Assembly (NCBI RefSeq): GCF_003752155.1
Contig: NZ_RJVG01000010.1
Coordinates: 62,001 to 126,000, forward strand
Reading direction: 5' to 3'
From: Mobilisporobacter senegalensis
Lineage (GTDB): Bacteria; Bacillota; Clostridia; Lachnospirales; Lachnospiraceae
Length of the DNA: 64,000 nt
Positions 54,267 to 63,470 of the stretch are shown here, in pieces. Each line of letters starts with the position of its first letter. Position 1 is the stretch's first letter. Under the pieces are notes generated by a model that saw only the letters and a list, made by a program, of their open reading frames with translations, ran no database searches and had not been told where the DNA came from. The position numbers and the translations under genes are program-made.

Positions 54267-55130
54267 ATGGAAAATTCTTTAAAAATATCTAATTTAACAA
54301 AACAATATGATGGATTTCATTTAGATCACATAAATCTTAACTTAAAACAAGGAAGCATTATGGGATTTATCGGTGAAAACGGTGCCGGTAAAAGTACAAC
54401 AATCAAATCCATAATTAATCTGGTTCATCCTGATGAAGGCGATATTGAGATACTGGGTATGAATATGAAAGAGAATGAATCAGCCATTAAAGAGCAGATT
54501 GGAGTGGTGTTTGATGAATGTCATTTTCATGACTCTCTCACCTCTTTAGATATTAATCTCTTTATGTCCAAAATATATTCTAATTGGGATGAGAAAATAT
54601 ATTTTAATTATCTTAAGAGATTCAAGATTCCTGAAAAGAAAATTATCAAGGAATATTCCAGAGGTATGAAAATGAAACTATCCATTGCAGTTGCACTTTC
54701 ACATAATCCTAAATTATTATTGCTGGATGAAGCAACCAGTGGATTAGACCCGGTTATTCGCAATGAAATTCTCGATGTTTTCTATGATTTCATCCAGGAT
54801 GAAGAACATTCCATATTAATGTCATCCCATATTACAAGTGATTTAGAGCAGATTGCTGATTATATAACTTTTATTCACGAGGGCAAAATTGTCTTCTCCG
54901 ATTCTAAAGACAATATACTGGATAATTATGCTGTTATAAAATGTTCAAAAGCAGATTTCACATTAATTGATTCTTCTTATATTGTAGGAACAAGAAATAA
55001 TTCATATTCTTATGAAATTTTAACTAATAGAAAGTCAGATGCTAAGAAGAACTATAAAAATCTAGTGATAGATTCTGCTTCTTTGGAAGATATCATGCTA
55101 TTCTATGGCAAAGGAGGAGTAGAAAAATGA
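54267..55130 (+). CDS. ABC transporter ATPase (YtrB-like)
   Basis: 287 residues with Walker A GENGAGKST, a Q-loop FDECHF variant, signature YSRGMKMK in place of LSGGQ, and Walker B LLLLDEATSGLD. Pairs with the membrane protein that overlaps it by 4 nt. Co-transcribed with the GntR gene. Such systems respond to cell-wall stress or export; substrate unknown. Confidence 0.92.
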   Translation: MENSLKISNLTKQYDGFHLDHINLNLKQGSIMGFIGENGAGKSTTIKSIINLVHPDEGDIEILGMNMKENESAIKEQIGVVFDECHFHDSLTSLDINLFMSKIYSNWDEKIYFNYLKRFKIPEKKIIKEYSRGMKMKLSIAVALSHNPKLLLLDEATSGLDPVIRNEILDVFYDFIQDEEHSILMSSHITSDLEQIADYITFIHEGKIVFSDSKDNILDNYAVIKCSKADFTLIDSSYIVGTRNNSYSYEILTNRKSDAKKNYKNLVIDSASLEDIMLFYGKGGVEK

Positions 55131-55771
55131 TCGGTTTACTTTTAAAAGATGTCTTAGTAAATAAAAAATATTTATATATCACATGTGGTGTAACATTATT
55201 TTATATATTTTATGGAATCATGCTGAATAATACAAATTTCTTTATTTCTTTCCTTATGCTATTTGGTGTTATGTTCATATTATCTACTTTCACTTATGAT
55301 GATATGGCTGGATGGGATATGTATGCACTTTCCATGCCCACATCTAAAAATAAAATTATACTTGCGAAGTACATCCTTTCTCTAATTTTTACATTTTTTG
55401 CAGGCATTATTGCAATCATTGTTAATATAATTACAGAACTAATTGAAAAGAATACTGTGACCCAAGAAGCATTAATCCCTATCTGGACATATATTGCCCT
55501 TGCTTTGCTGTTTAATAGTCTTCAAATACCGCTCGTAGTTAAATTAGGCTCAGATAAGGCTCGTTATGCTATTTTATCAATTCTTTTTATTCCTTCTTTA
55601 TTACTTATGTTTATAGGCAGACTTGGAAATATAGATTTCCTGAAACAGTTGGAAATAATACTTGAAAAATATAGCAGCCTTTTGCTTTATCTATCTCCAT
55701 TTGGAATATTGATAATTTTATTTATTTCAATTAAAATATCCATTCATATCTATAGTAATAAGGAATTTTAA
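55127..55771 (+). CDS. ABC-2 type transporter permease
   Basis: 214 residues with six membrane helices; begins MIGLLLKDVLVNKKYL and includes FTYDDMAGWDMYALSMPTSKNKIILAKYI, a block usual for ABC2 permeases of GntR-ABC operons. Overlaps the ATPase gene (ATGA). Confidence 0.9.
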   Translation: MIGLLLKDVLVNKKYLYITCGVTLFYIFYGIMLNNTNFFISFLMLFGVMFILSTFTYDDMAGWDMYALSMPTSKNKIILAKYILSLIFTFFAGIIAIIVNIITELIEKNTVTQEALIPIWTYIALALLFNSLQIPLVVKLGSDKARYAILSILFIPSLLLMFIGRLGNIDFLKQLEIILEKYSSLLLYLSPFGILIILFISIKISIHIYSNKEF

Positions 55772-55883
55772 CTTATAGAATTCTAATCACATTTTAATTA
55801 TATTAATGTTGATAATCCCCGTATATTTAGCTATACTATGTTAATAAATAAACGCTATAGTATGATATGAAGGGAGTAAAATT

Positions 55884-56204
55884 ATGATTATAACCACAAC
55901 ACCAACCATCGAAGGCAAACAAATAACAGAATATATGGGCATTGTATTTGGAGAAGTAATATCAGGGGTTGACTTTGTAAAAGACTTTGCTGCCGGACTC
56001 TCCAATTTCTTTGGAGGCCGATCTGGAACTTATGAAGAAGAATTAATACGTGCCAGAGAAAATGCTATGAGAGAGATGGAACAACGGGCTGCTTCTATGG
56101 GTGCAAATGCAATAGTAGGAGTAGATGTTGATTATGAAGTTCTTGGAACCAATAACGGTATGCTCATGGTAACAGCTTCAGGCACTGCAGTAAGATATAA
56201 TTAA
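55884..56204 (+). CDS. YbjQ/UPF0145 family protein
   Basis: 106 residues matching the YbjQ family: [23 protein letters not shown] and [21 protein letters not shown]. Forms pentamers in known structures; function unknown. RBS GGGAG. Confidence 0.94.
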   Translation: MIITTTPTIEGKQITEYMGIVFGEVISGVDFVKDFAAGLSNFFGGRSGTYEEELIRARENAMREMEQRAASMGANAIVGVDVDYEVLGTNNGMLMVTASGTAVRYN

Positions 56205-56212
56205 ATAGTAAA

Positions 56213-56251
56213 AAGTAAGGATGTCAAAATATAAATTTGACATCCTTGCTT
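56213..56251. terminator. Terminator, YbjQ / lipoprotein (convergent)
   Basis: 16-position stem (56213-56228 with 56236-56251) with one wobble. Confidence 0.8.
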
Positions 56252-56268
56252 TACGAAAGAATATGATT

Positions 56269-57567
56269 CTAATTATTTATGCCATAAATACTGAATTTAT
56301 GTTTCGTTCCTTCAATCTGACTGATCCAGAATTCTCCATCACCTATCATAATGCCATACTGATTCACAAAAAACTCTTCTACCTTTTGATTTATAAATAC
56401 TTTTTTTAAATCTTCACTCATTATGCTGTCAAAATTCTTAATGAACTCACTCTTATCTTTAATCTCAACTTTTTTTCCATCCACATTAACCTTTATAGGG
56501 TATGCAATATAATCTGCAAAAGTATCCTTATCATTATCCGATAATGCAATTCTAAGTAACTCAAATGTTTTATCAAGTTCATCTGCATCATCGATTCCTG
56601 CTGCAGAATATCGATTTGGTTCTTTGGAAGCCTCATTACTTTCATTCTTCGTATTCTCTTTTCTAAAGCTTTCAACTTCATCTGTGAGCCTGTCATCATT
56701 CTTCCTTATTACTTCCATGAATTCCCCTAATTTTCTTAGATATTTGCTATCAATACTTTGAGTCAATGCAATACCAAATGCATTGTTTGCCTTTTCATCG
56801 ATTTTCTTTGTTTCATAATCAAATAGGGGTGTATTATTTAATCCATGCATTGTTATAAATAGATAATTATCATATAAACTTGTGATATCTTCCCTTTTCC
56901 CTGAGTCTGGATAGCTGCTTAAAAATCTTTCCAAGGATAAAGCCCGTTTTACAACTTCATCCCAGGTAATTACTAAGGCTGCATCTTTTGCAAATATATG
57001 ATCTGATTCCACAGACATAATATCTATATAATCTTTAATATCAGGGGTTGCATAAGAACTGAATTGTTTATAAAAGGAATAGTCGATTACCGGGAAATAA
57101 TAACCTTCTGCAGTTTCAATTCTATACCCGTTTTCCCTTGATTCTGTAACCAATTGCTTTATCGTTTCATCTTTTATGGACTCTGCCTGATTAAAATCTA
57201 TTCCCTCTGTCCCTAATTGATTAAATTCTCCCTGTATCTCTTCCGGTAAATATTTTTCTTCTTCTGTATTCTTACTGTTCTTCTGTAATTCTTCAAAACC
57301 GATGATCATAGTTGATGCTTCTTCTTGTGTTATACTTTTAATATTCTCATTCATAAATGCAGCAACTTCTTTTAAACTAACATTTTCTTTAAGGACAAGA
57401 TCGTTGAATTCTTTCATGATGTCTTTGTCAGTTTCTTTATTCTCTGATGACTGTGATTCTTGGCTTATCACAGGTTTTGTACTGTTTAAATTATCTTCCT
57501 TTGGTGCGCATGCCGTTATACTGATTATCGTTAATCCTAATACAATAATATATATATTCTTCTTCAT
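56269..57567 (-). CDS. Lipoprotein of unknown function
   Basis: 432 residues. Signal peptide IYIIVLGLTIISITAC with lipobox ITAC, an acidic Ser/Glu/Asp linker, then a mostly helical domain (about 60-310), a charged spacer (FRKENTKNESNEASKEPN) and a C-terminal domain like a small NTF2 or DUF4878-type fold (RIALSDNDKDTFADYIAYPIKV). I do not recognise a specific family. Extracellular membrane-anchored location is inferred from the lipobox. Confidence 0.8.
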   Translation of the reverse strand: MKKNIYIIVLGLTIISITACAPKEDNLNSTKPVISQESQSSENKETDKDIMKEFNDLVLKENVSLKEVAAFMNENIKSITQEEASTMIIGFEELQKNSKNTEEEKYLPEEIQGEFNQLGTEGIDFNQAESIKDETIKQLVTESRENGYRIETAEGYYFPVIDYSFYKQFSSYATPDIKDYIDIMSVESDHIFAKDAALVITWDEVVKRALSLERFLSSYPDSGKREDITSLYDNYLFITMHGLNNTPLFDYETKKIDEKANNAFGIALTQSIDSKYLRKLGEFMEVIRKNDDRLTDEVESFRKENTKNESNEASKEPNRYSAAGIDDADELDKTFELLRIALSDNDKDTFADYIAYPIKVNVDGKKVEIKDKSEFIKNFDSIMSEDLKKVFINQKVEEFFVNQYGIMIGDGEFWISQIEGTKHKFSIYGINN

Positions 57568-57741
57568 ATGGTGTCTCCATTTCCATTTATTATAGCTTTT
57601 TAGCTATCTAAAAGTATATCACGATGAATAATTATATACTTTACTATTTTATAAAATATTTATTACAATTTAGAGAAATTAAGTTAATTTTTTATATAAG
57701 AAAAATTCTAAGTATATATTAGTCATTTTTTATAAATAATA

Positions 57742-57770
57742 TTGACAAAAAATAGTAATGTTAATATAAT
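57742..57770 (+). promoter_or_regulatory. Consensus promoter of the BIG2 surface protein gene
   Basis: Perfect TTGACA (57742-57747), 17-bp spacer, perfect TATAAT (57765-57770). ATTGAC and GTCAAT flank it as a wide inverted repeat (57741-57746, 57771-57776), a possible operator. Confidence 0.9.
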
Positions 57771-57845
57771 GTCAATATTAGACAGGTTATATCAATTTAC
57801 TACTATCTTCCATCGTATGAAGATAAGATTAGCGGAGGAAATATT

Positions 57846-59018
57846 ATGAACAAATTTTTGAAAAGAATTGCTGTATTTCTATGTTTTATGTTAATTGCTC
57901 CAACATTACTAAATTGCATTCCTTCAGTACATAGTTTATCTCAGGTTGAAGCCGCAGCGAAAGCTAAATTATACGCTTCTAAAGGTACCATTGGTATTTC
58001 AAGTACACCAGAATATCTTTATGTAGAGAATAAGAAAGACAATGCAAAATATACTTATACTTCCAAAAATAAAAAGGTTGCCACCGTTGATAAATACGGT
58101 AAGCTGACTGGAGTAAGTAAAGGTAAAACCGATATTGTAGTAAAAGAAACATACAAAGGCAAGACAACTACAGTTGGAACATATAAATTAAATGTTGCCC
58201 TATCTAAATTATTTACAAAAAAGATGGACGTTACCGCCTTCAATAGTGCCACTGTACCAATTGATTATTATAATTATAAAGCAAAGTATTCTTTCACACC
58301 TAAAGATAAATCTATCCTTACAGTAGACAAAAAAGGATATCTCGTTGGATTAAAGGAAGGTTCAACTACAGTAACTGTTACGGAGACATATAAGAAAGCA
58401 AAAAGAAGTTTAGGTTCTGTAACCGTAAATGTTAAGATGCCTGCCATCAGCAAAAATTCAAAATCCATTGATATTGGGGTAAACTCTACCAATTACCCAT
58501 TATCAGTGATAGATGTTGACTATTTAGCATGGGGACTTAAAGTATCCTATGAGTCAGCTGACAGTAATATTGTATCTGTAGCAGATGTAACATCTGAATG
58601 GGGTGATGTAGAAACAGTAATCAAAGGGGTTGCCGTTGGTACAACAGAGCTTACTCTTTTTGGCGAATATAATGGTCAGAAATTTGAAATCGGTAAGGTA
58701 AATGTGACCGTAAAAGAAATTCCTGTTACTCAATTCAAGTTTGATCCTAGCTATGTAGATGAAGAATTAGGCTATTTCACAAAAACATATTATCTTGGGG
58801 AAGATGAATATTCTTATTCCCTAAAAGATTACCTGATTATTAACCCTGAAAATACTACTACACCTGTAACATTTTCATCCAGTAATGAAAGTGTTGCTAA
58901 AGTAGATAATAACGGAAAAGTTACAACAATCAGTAAAGGTACTGCTATGATCACCGCAACTTGCGGATCATTTTCAGATAAGATGGAGATAACTGTTGAA
59001 AATTATGATGAGTGGTAA
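57846..59018 (+). CDS. Secreted protein with repeated bacterial Ig-like (BIG2) domains
   Basis: 390 residues. Signal peptide (FLKRIAVFLCFMLIAPTLLNC), cut near VEAAAKA, then about four BIG2-like beta domains with the wording KKVATVDKYGKLTGVSKGKTDI, SILTVDKKGYLVGLKEGSTTV and ESVAKVDNNGKVTTISKGTAMI. No sortase motif or catalytic domain. Likely a surface or secreted structural protein, highly expressed given its promoter and RBS (GGAGG). Similar C-terminal domain in the giant amylase. Confidence 0.9.
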   Translation: MNKFLKRIAVFLCFMLIAPTLLNCIPSVHSLSQVEAAAKAKLYASKGTIGISSTPEYLYVENKKDNAKYTYTSKNKKVATVDKYGKLTGVSKGKTDIVVKETYKGKTTTVGTYKLNVALSKLFTKKMDVTAFNSATVPIDYYNYKAKYSFTPKDKSILTVDKKGYLVGLKEGSTTVTVTETYKKAKRSLGSVTVNVKMPAISKNSKSIDIGVNSTNYPLSVIDVDYLAWGLKVSYESADSNIVSVADVTSEWGDVETVIKGVAVGTTELTLFGEYNGQKFEIGKVNVTVKEIPVTQFKFDPSYVDEELGYFTKTYYLGEDEYSYSLKDYLIINPENTTTPVTFSSSNESVAKVDNNGKVTTISKGTAMITATCGSFSDKMEITVENYDEW

Positions 59019-59061
59019 AATTCATTAATATCTAGTGAATTATTAATGTAATAAAGATATG

Positions 59062-59133
59062 ACAGAGCATGAAGAATGAGTCATAAAGAGAGCATTCTCT
59101 CTTTAAAGCCTGAATTTACATGCTCTGTTTTTA
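59062..59133 (+). terminator. Terminator of the BIG2 gene
   Basis: ACAGAGCATG (59062-59071) with CATGCTCTGT (59119-59128), nested hairpin AAAGAGAG/CTCTCTTT inside, then TTTTT. Confidence 0.8.
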
Positions 59134-59163
59134 TTCTTATGATCCACCAGGAGGCAAATCTAA

Positions 59164-60954
59164 ATGAAGCAAAAAGGAAAAAAGAGAGAATTTAATGATT
59201 TATTATTACCGGTCCTGTTTGTAATTGGTATCTTACCACTGATTACCCGATTAATTGTATATGAAAGTGGGTTATCTAAATATTCCTGGTTCTCAGATAA
59301 TGATATTACGACCGACTTTTTTTCATATTATAAAAGTTACTCTTTTCTGATCATTGCTATAGTATGTACAGCGATACTATTCTTTCTATTCCTTTTATAT
59401 CGGACTGATTGGAAAGATATCCGAGCTTATATCCCTTTGGGCATATATTCTGTCGCTTCCATATTATCCACCTTATTTTCAGTGGATACACATTCCTCCC
59501 TGGTCGGTGGAGCAGGCCGTTTTGAAAATCTGTTTGTACTACTGGGTTATATCATTTTATCCATTTATACATACCAAATAGTAAAAAAGAAAGAAGATTT
59601 TGAAGTAATCATTAAGGTTCTCGTGATCTCTATCTGCATTTTAAGTATCATAGGCTTTTTTCAAATGATCGGTCAGGATATCTTTCGATTTGAATTAATT
59701 CAAAAGATAATTATTCCAAGTGATTATTGGTCTGATTATCTGGGAGAGATTAAGAGTCATTTAAGTTCTAATGCAGTCTCTCTTACATTATTTAATCCAA
59801 ACTATGCCTCCGTATATATAGCTATGGTCATTCCATTTTTTATAGTTTTGGCAATAACAGCAAAAGGAACCAAAGAACGGGTTATATATCTTACAATGAT
59901 CGGTTTCATGCTGATTCTTCTATATATGACTTATTCTAGAACTGGATTGGTATCATTATTTGCTTCTCTATTTATTCTGGGATACTTTTATCGCCGCCAT
60001 TTAAAAAATATCTGGAAACAGCTTTTATTGATATTTGTGGTATCCCTATGTATACTGACCGGACTCGATTCATTTTCTGATTTTACATTCATATCAAAAA
60101 TCGCTGCTACTTTTAAATCTTTTGATATGAAACAATTTAATTATAATTTAGAAGAAATTCTTACACGGGAAGACAATATATATATCAGATATAAAGGTGA
60201 GGAATTATATGTATCATTTAAAGATAATAATGATACAGTGGGAGAATTACATTTTAGCAATGGAACCGGTGATGATATCAGTCATTTTTATTATAATGAT
60301 GATAAAATCCTGGCTTTAGAGCCTTTTGATATTCTACAGTTCAAAGTAGAGAAAACCTCTGATATTTCATACATTGTGGCTAAAATTAATAATAGAACCT
60401 GGCGTTTTTCCTATGATGAAGAAATAGGGTATCAATATTTCAATGATCTTGGGAAATATGATTCTCTAAAGCCTATCCAAAGTTTTGGATTTGATAATTA
60501 TCAAAATATTGCTTCTGGCAGAGGTTATATCTGGTCCAGATCTCTTCCGTTATTAAAAAATAATTTATTCCTCGGAAGTGGTCCTGATACCTTTCCCCTC
60601 ATATATCCTCAATGGGATTATGTAGGAAAGGCAAATAATTGCAAAACACCTTATACCCTTATTGAAAAGCCACATAATATGTATCTTTCTATTGCACTGC
60701 AAACCGGATTGGTCTCACTTATAGCAATCGTTTTTTTCTTTTTTGCATATATAATAAAGTCAATGCGCCTTTATAAAAAATGTAAATTAGATAATTATGT
60801 AGAAAGTATAGGACTTGGATGTCTTGTTGCATGTATAAGTTATATGGTAAGTGGGCTTTTTAATGACTCGGCTATTCAGACTTCTCCTATTTTCTGGGTA
60901 TTTCTTGGTTTGGGAATGGCAGCCAATCATATGATAGAAAAAAAGTTAAACTGA
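59164..60954 (+). CDS. O-antigen ligase/polymerase-like membrane protein
   Basis: 596 residues with about 10-12 membrane helices and Wzy_C features: GRGYIWSRSLPLLKNNLFLGSGPDTF and KPHNMYLSIALQTGLVSLIA. Between helices (about residues 315-445) lies a soluble insert of roughly 130 residues, beta-rich and acidic, absent in short Wzy/WaaL proteins. It probably attaches or polymerises a surface glycan; the substrate is unknown. RBS AGGAGG 9 nt from ATG. Confidence 0.85.
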   Translation: MKQKGKKREFNDLLLPVLFVIGILPLITRLIVYESGLSKYSWFSDNDITTDFFSYYKSYSFLIIAIVCTAILFFLFLLYRTDWKDIRAYIPLGIYSVASILSTLFSVDTHSSLVGGAGRFENLFVLLGYIILSIYTYQIVKKKEDFEVIIKVLVISICILSIIGFFQMIGQDIFRFELIQKIIIPSDYWSDYLGEIKSHLSSNAVSLTLFNPNYASVYIAMVIPFFIVLAITAKGTKERVIYLTMIGFMLILLYMTYSRTGLVSLFASLFILGYFYRRHLKNIWKQLLLIFVVSLCILTGLDSFSDFTFISKIAATFKSFDMKQFNYNLEEILTREDNIYIRYKGEELYVSFKDNNDTVGELHFSNGTGDDISHFYYNDDKILALEPFDILQFKVEKTSDISYIVAKINNRTWRFSYDEEIGYQYFNDLGKYDSLKPIQSFGFDNYQNIASGRGYIWSRSLPLLKNNLFLGSGPDTFPLIYPQWDYVGKANNCKTPYTLIEKPHNMYLSIALQTGLVSLIAIVFFFFAYIIKSMRLYKKCKLDNYVESIGLGCLVACISYMVSGLFNDSAIQTSPIFWVFLGLGMAANHMIEKKLN

Positions 60955-60974
60955 AATATATGTTTTGATAGTTG

Positions 60975-61014
60975 AAAGTAACCATACATTCCCCAAAATG
61001 TATGGTTACTTTTT
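60975..61014 (+). terminator. Terminator of the O-antigen-ligase-like gene
   Basis: Perfect 16-bp stem (60975-60990 with 60997-61012) and T-run. Confidence 0.9.
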
Positions 61015-61070
61015 AAATTTATACAGTAAATCATAAGCTACCACAGCAGCCTTTTCTAATTTTTAATTGA

Positions 61071-62123
61071 TTAACCCACTATAAAGAAGCCAACTGCAGC
61101 TATTAAATACACTGATAATAATTTTAGCCCTTCCATCCAATTGGATCTTCCTGCTTTGACAACCTGATTGGCTATTAAAACACTTGCACCGATTAAAAAT
61201 AATTCAATTGGTTTAAAAATAATGCTCATTGGAGTATATATAAGACTAAGTAGTACTGAGACCGGAATAACGAAAAGTGCAATTTGAAGGCTTGAACCGA
61301 CTGCAATTTCGATTGAGATATCCATTTTGTTTTTAAGAGCCATAATAACTGCAGTACTATGCTCTGCAGCATTTCCTACAATGGGTATTAAAATCAGCCC
61401 CACAAACATCCGTGATATCCCTGCCGCTTCTGTCATTGGCTCAATACCACTTACGAGTATTTCAGATTCAATTGCTATAAGGACTGTTGCAATGCCAAGT
61501 ATTATTATACTTACAGGTAAGCTCCATCTATTATCAATATCATCGGCATGCTCCACACCATAAAGATCTTTCTGTGTTTTAAAGGAGTAAATCATTCCAA
61601 CTACATAGATGATAAGTAGAATAATACTTGTTATTACACTGAAACTTTCATATTCAGAGGAGATAAGTTTTTCAGAAACATTGAAAGTAAAGACAGCAGG
61701 TAAAGATAATCCAATAACCGCAAATAATAGCATTGTTGCAGTAAAAGTACCTAGCTGGGAATCATATTTTAATTCTTTATGCTTTATACCTCCTATAAAT
61801 ATGCTGCAACCTAATACCAGAAGAATATTTCCCAATACAGATCCGGCAAGGGAAGCTTTCACCACATCGAATAAACCAGCTTTTATGGCAAAGAAACTTA
61901 TAATAAGCTCTGTTGCATTTCCAAAGGTAGCATTCAAAAATCCACCAAACTTTGGCCCGGTGTATGCTGCAATGTCCTCTGTAGCATTCCCTAAATATCC
62001 TGCCAATGGAATAATAGATACACAAGTTAAAAAAAATACTAATGTTGCATTCCAGTTAAGATATTCTCCAATAAATGATAATGGTACACATAATAATAAG
62101 ATTTTTAGATATTTCATACTCAT
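61071..62123 (-). CDS. Calcium/proton exchanger (CaxA family)
   Basis: 350-residue antiporter with two homologous halves. The alpha motifs are present: GNATELIISFFAIKAG with SLAGSVLGNILLVLG in the first, VGNAAEHSTAVIMALKNKMD with AVGSSLQIALFVIPV in the second; the GNA(T/A)E glutamates are the ion-binding residues. Exports Ca2+ against H+. RBS AAGGAG. Confidence 0.95.
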   Translation of the reverse strand: MSMKYLKILLLCVPLSFIGEYLNWNATLVFFLTCVSIIPLAGYLGNATEDIAAYTGPKFGGFLNATFGNATELIISFFAIKAGLFDVVKASLAGSVLGNILLVLGCSIFIGGIKHKELKYDSQLGTFTATMLLFAVIGLSLPAVFTFNVSEKLISSEYESFSVITSIILLIIYVVGMIYSFKTQKDLYGVEHADDIDNRWSLPVSIIILGIATVLIAIESEILVSGIEPMTEAAGISRMFVGLILIPIVGNAAEHSTAVIMALKNKMDISIEIAVGSSLQIALFVIPVSVLLSLIYTPMSIIFKPIELFLIGASVLIANQVVKAGRSNWMEGLKLLSVYLIAAVGFFIVG

Positions 62124-62336
62124 GCCCTCTCCTTAATAAATTATGCCTTAAATATTAGTAATAAACTGTCATATAAATTCCATACTTTGAGGCATTACAC
62201 CTCTATAAAAGGTTAAAGCCTCGATTTTACTAATATTTGCACTTAATATTATTAATTAAGAAACATATCTTTACTTGGTCCATATATAAGGTATGAGATT
62301 CTTTCTTAAAGGTTCGTGTTATATTTATATAATAAT

Positions 62337-62368
62337 AAACCTGATAGCATGATACTATCAGGTTTTTA
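62337..62368. terminator. Hairpin terminator between HD gene and CaxA gene
   Basis: AAACCTGATAG (62337-62347) with CTATCAGGTTT (62355-62365), 11 bp. T-run is better on the plus strand; on the minus strand it follows the HD gene. Confidence 0.7.
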
Positions 62369-62402
62369 AAGAAACATCCGGATTTAAATTATTTAAATAT
62401 AC

Positions 62403-63062
62403 CTATAAAACTTTCTGCCCATTTATCACCAGCTGAAATCTTAGTGCCAACTTCTCTGCCGCCTTTTTGCATAAAATCATACGGCCCAGAAAAATTTCAA
62501 AATAGTCCATAACTGAGGAAGCTTCTGTATCAATGGTAAGATTTAAAATAATCTTTGTTTTTTCCTCATTAATAATGGTCTCTGACTCTTTTACTGCATA
62601 ATTTACCCTGTCATGGATATCAAAGCTTGCCATATCCCGGTTCCTTACTCTGGTAAACCGGACATCCGTTTTATCTGCCAGTATTAAAGCCGCTGCAACC
62701 TCATTTACCGGAAAAGCAGTATTTTCATCATGATTCCCAATAGCCGATACAATTGTAGCAATTTCATCCGGATCAACACCTAATTTATCTAAAATACGAA
62801 AAGCCATAACTGCACCACTCTGGGCATGATCAACACGGTTTACTACATTCCCTATGTCATGCATATATCCTGCTATCTGTGCTAATTCAATTACCCGTTG
62901 GGGATATCCCATAGTTTCTAATATATATCTGGCCTTCTCTGCCACAATGCTCACATGGGCAAAACTGTGTTCTGTATATCCCAAAGCTCCCAGAGATTCA
63001 TCTGCCTTTTTTATATACGTTCTGATCTGGGAATCTTTTTTTATCTCTTTAAAAGTTATCAT
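62403..63062 (-). CDS. HD-domain phosphohydrolase
   Basis: 219 residues. HD motif residues: HSFAHV, GYMHDIGN (HD pair near 69), then IGNHDE and LADKTDVRF, giving the full metal site H...HD...D. A small C-terminal domain (ETIINEEKTKIILNLTID) follows. Substrate unknown, perhaps a nucleotide. RBS AGGTGA. Confidence 0.88.
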   Translation of the reverse strand: MITFKEIKKDSQIRTYIKKADESLGALGYTEHSFAHVSIVAEKARYILETMGYPQRVIELAQIAGYMHDIGNVVNRVDHAQSGAVMAFRILDKLGVDPDEIATIVSAIGNHDENTAFPVNEVAAALILADKTDVRFTRVRNRDMASFDIHDRVNYAVKESETIINEEKTKIILNLTIDTEASSVMDYFEIFLGRMILCKKAAEKLALRFQLVINGQKVL

Positions 63063-63470
63063 AGTATCACCTGTATTCGTTTTTTATTAAATGCTTTCTT
63101 TTAAGAATAACAAATATTCCTGCCTTTTATGTTATATAAAAGTAAATTTATTGTATTGCATATGTAAATTAATATTTTTAATTGGTTTTAAAATAAATTT
63201 GTTGGAATGACACTAAAATATTCAACAAATACACTTTCAATCTGTAGACACTCCAATCTGTGTGCTAATGCTATTCTACTAAAATCAGCTGATAAATACT
63301 ATATAGAATTAGCATAATTCTTGTATTTATACACAGGGCAAAATATTCTTGGTAACTTTCACCGCAGACCTGGTGAATGCACCTCTAGGACTTTTGCCAC
63401 TCTTTTCACAAATTGGAATCTATCGATTTTATATTGTGCTCATACCGCCAACACAAGATTGTAATTTATC
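63063..63470. other. Intergenic region; no gene recognised
   Basis: AT-rich up to 63300, then a less AT-rich stretch (about 63330-63420) with a short open minus-strand frame (CEKSGKSPRGAFTRSAVKVTK) that has no start or RBS; it could be a gene remnant. No terminator or repeat matched elsewhere. Confidence 0.4.
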
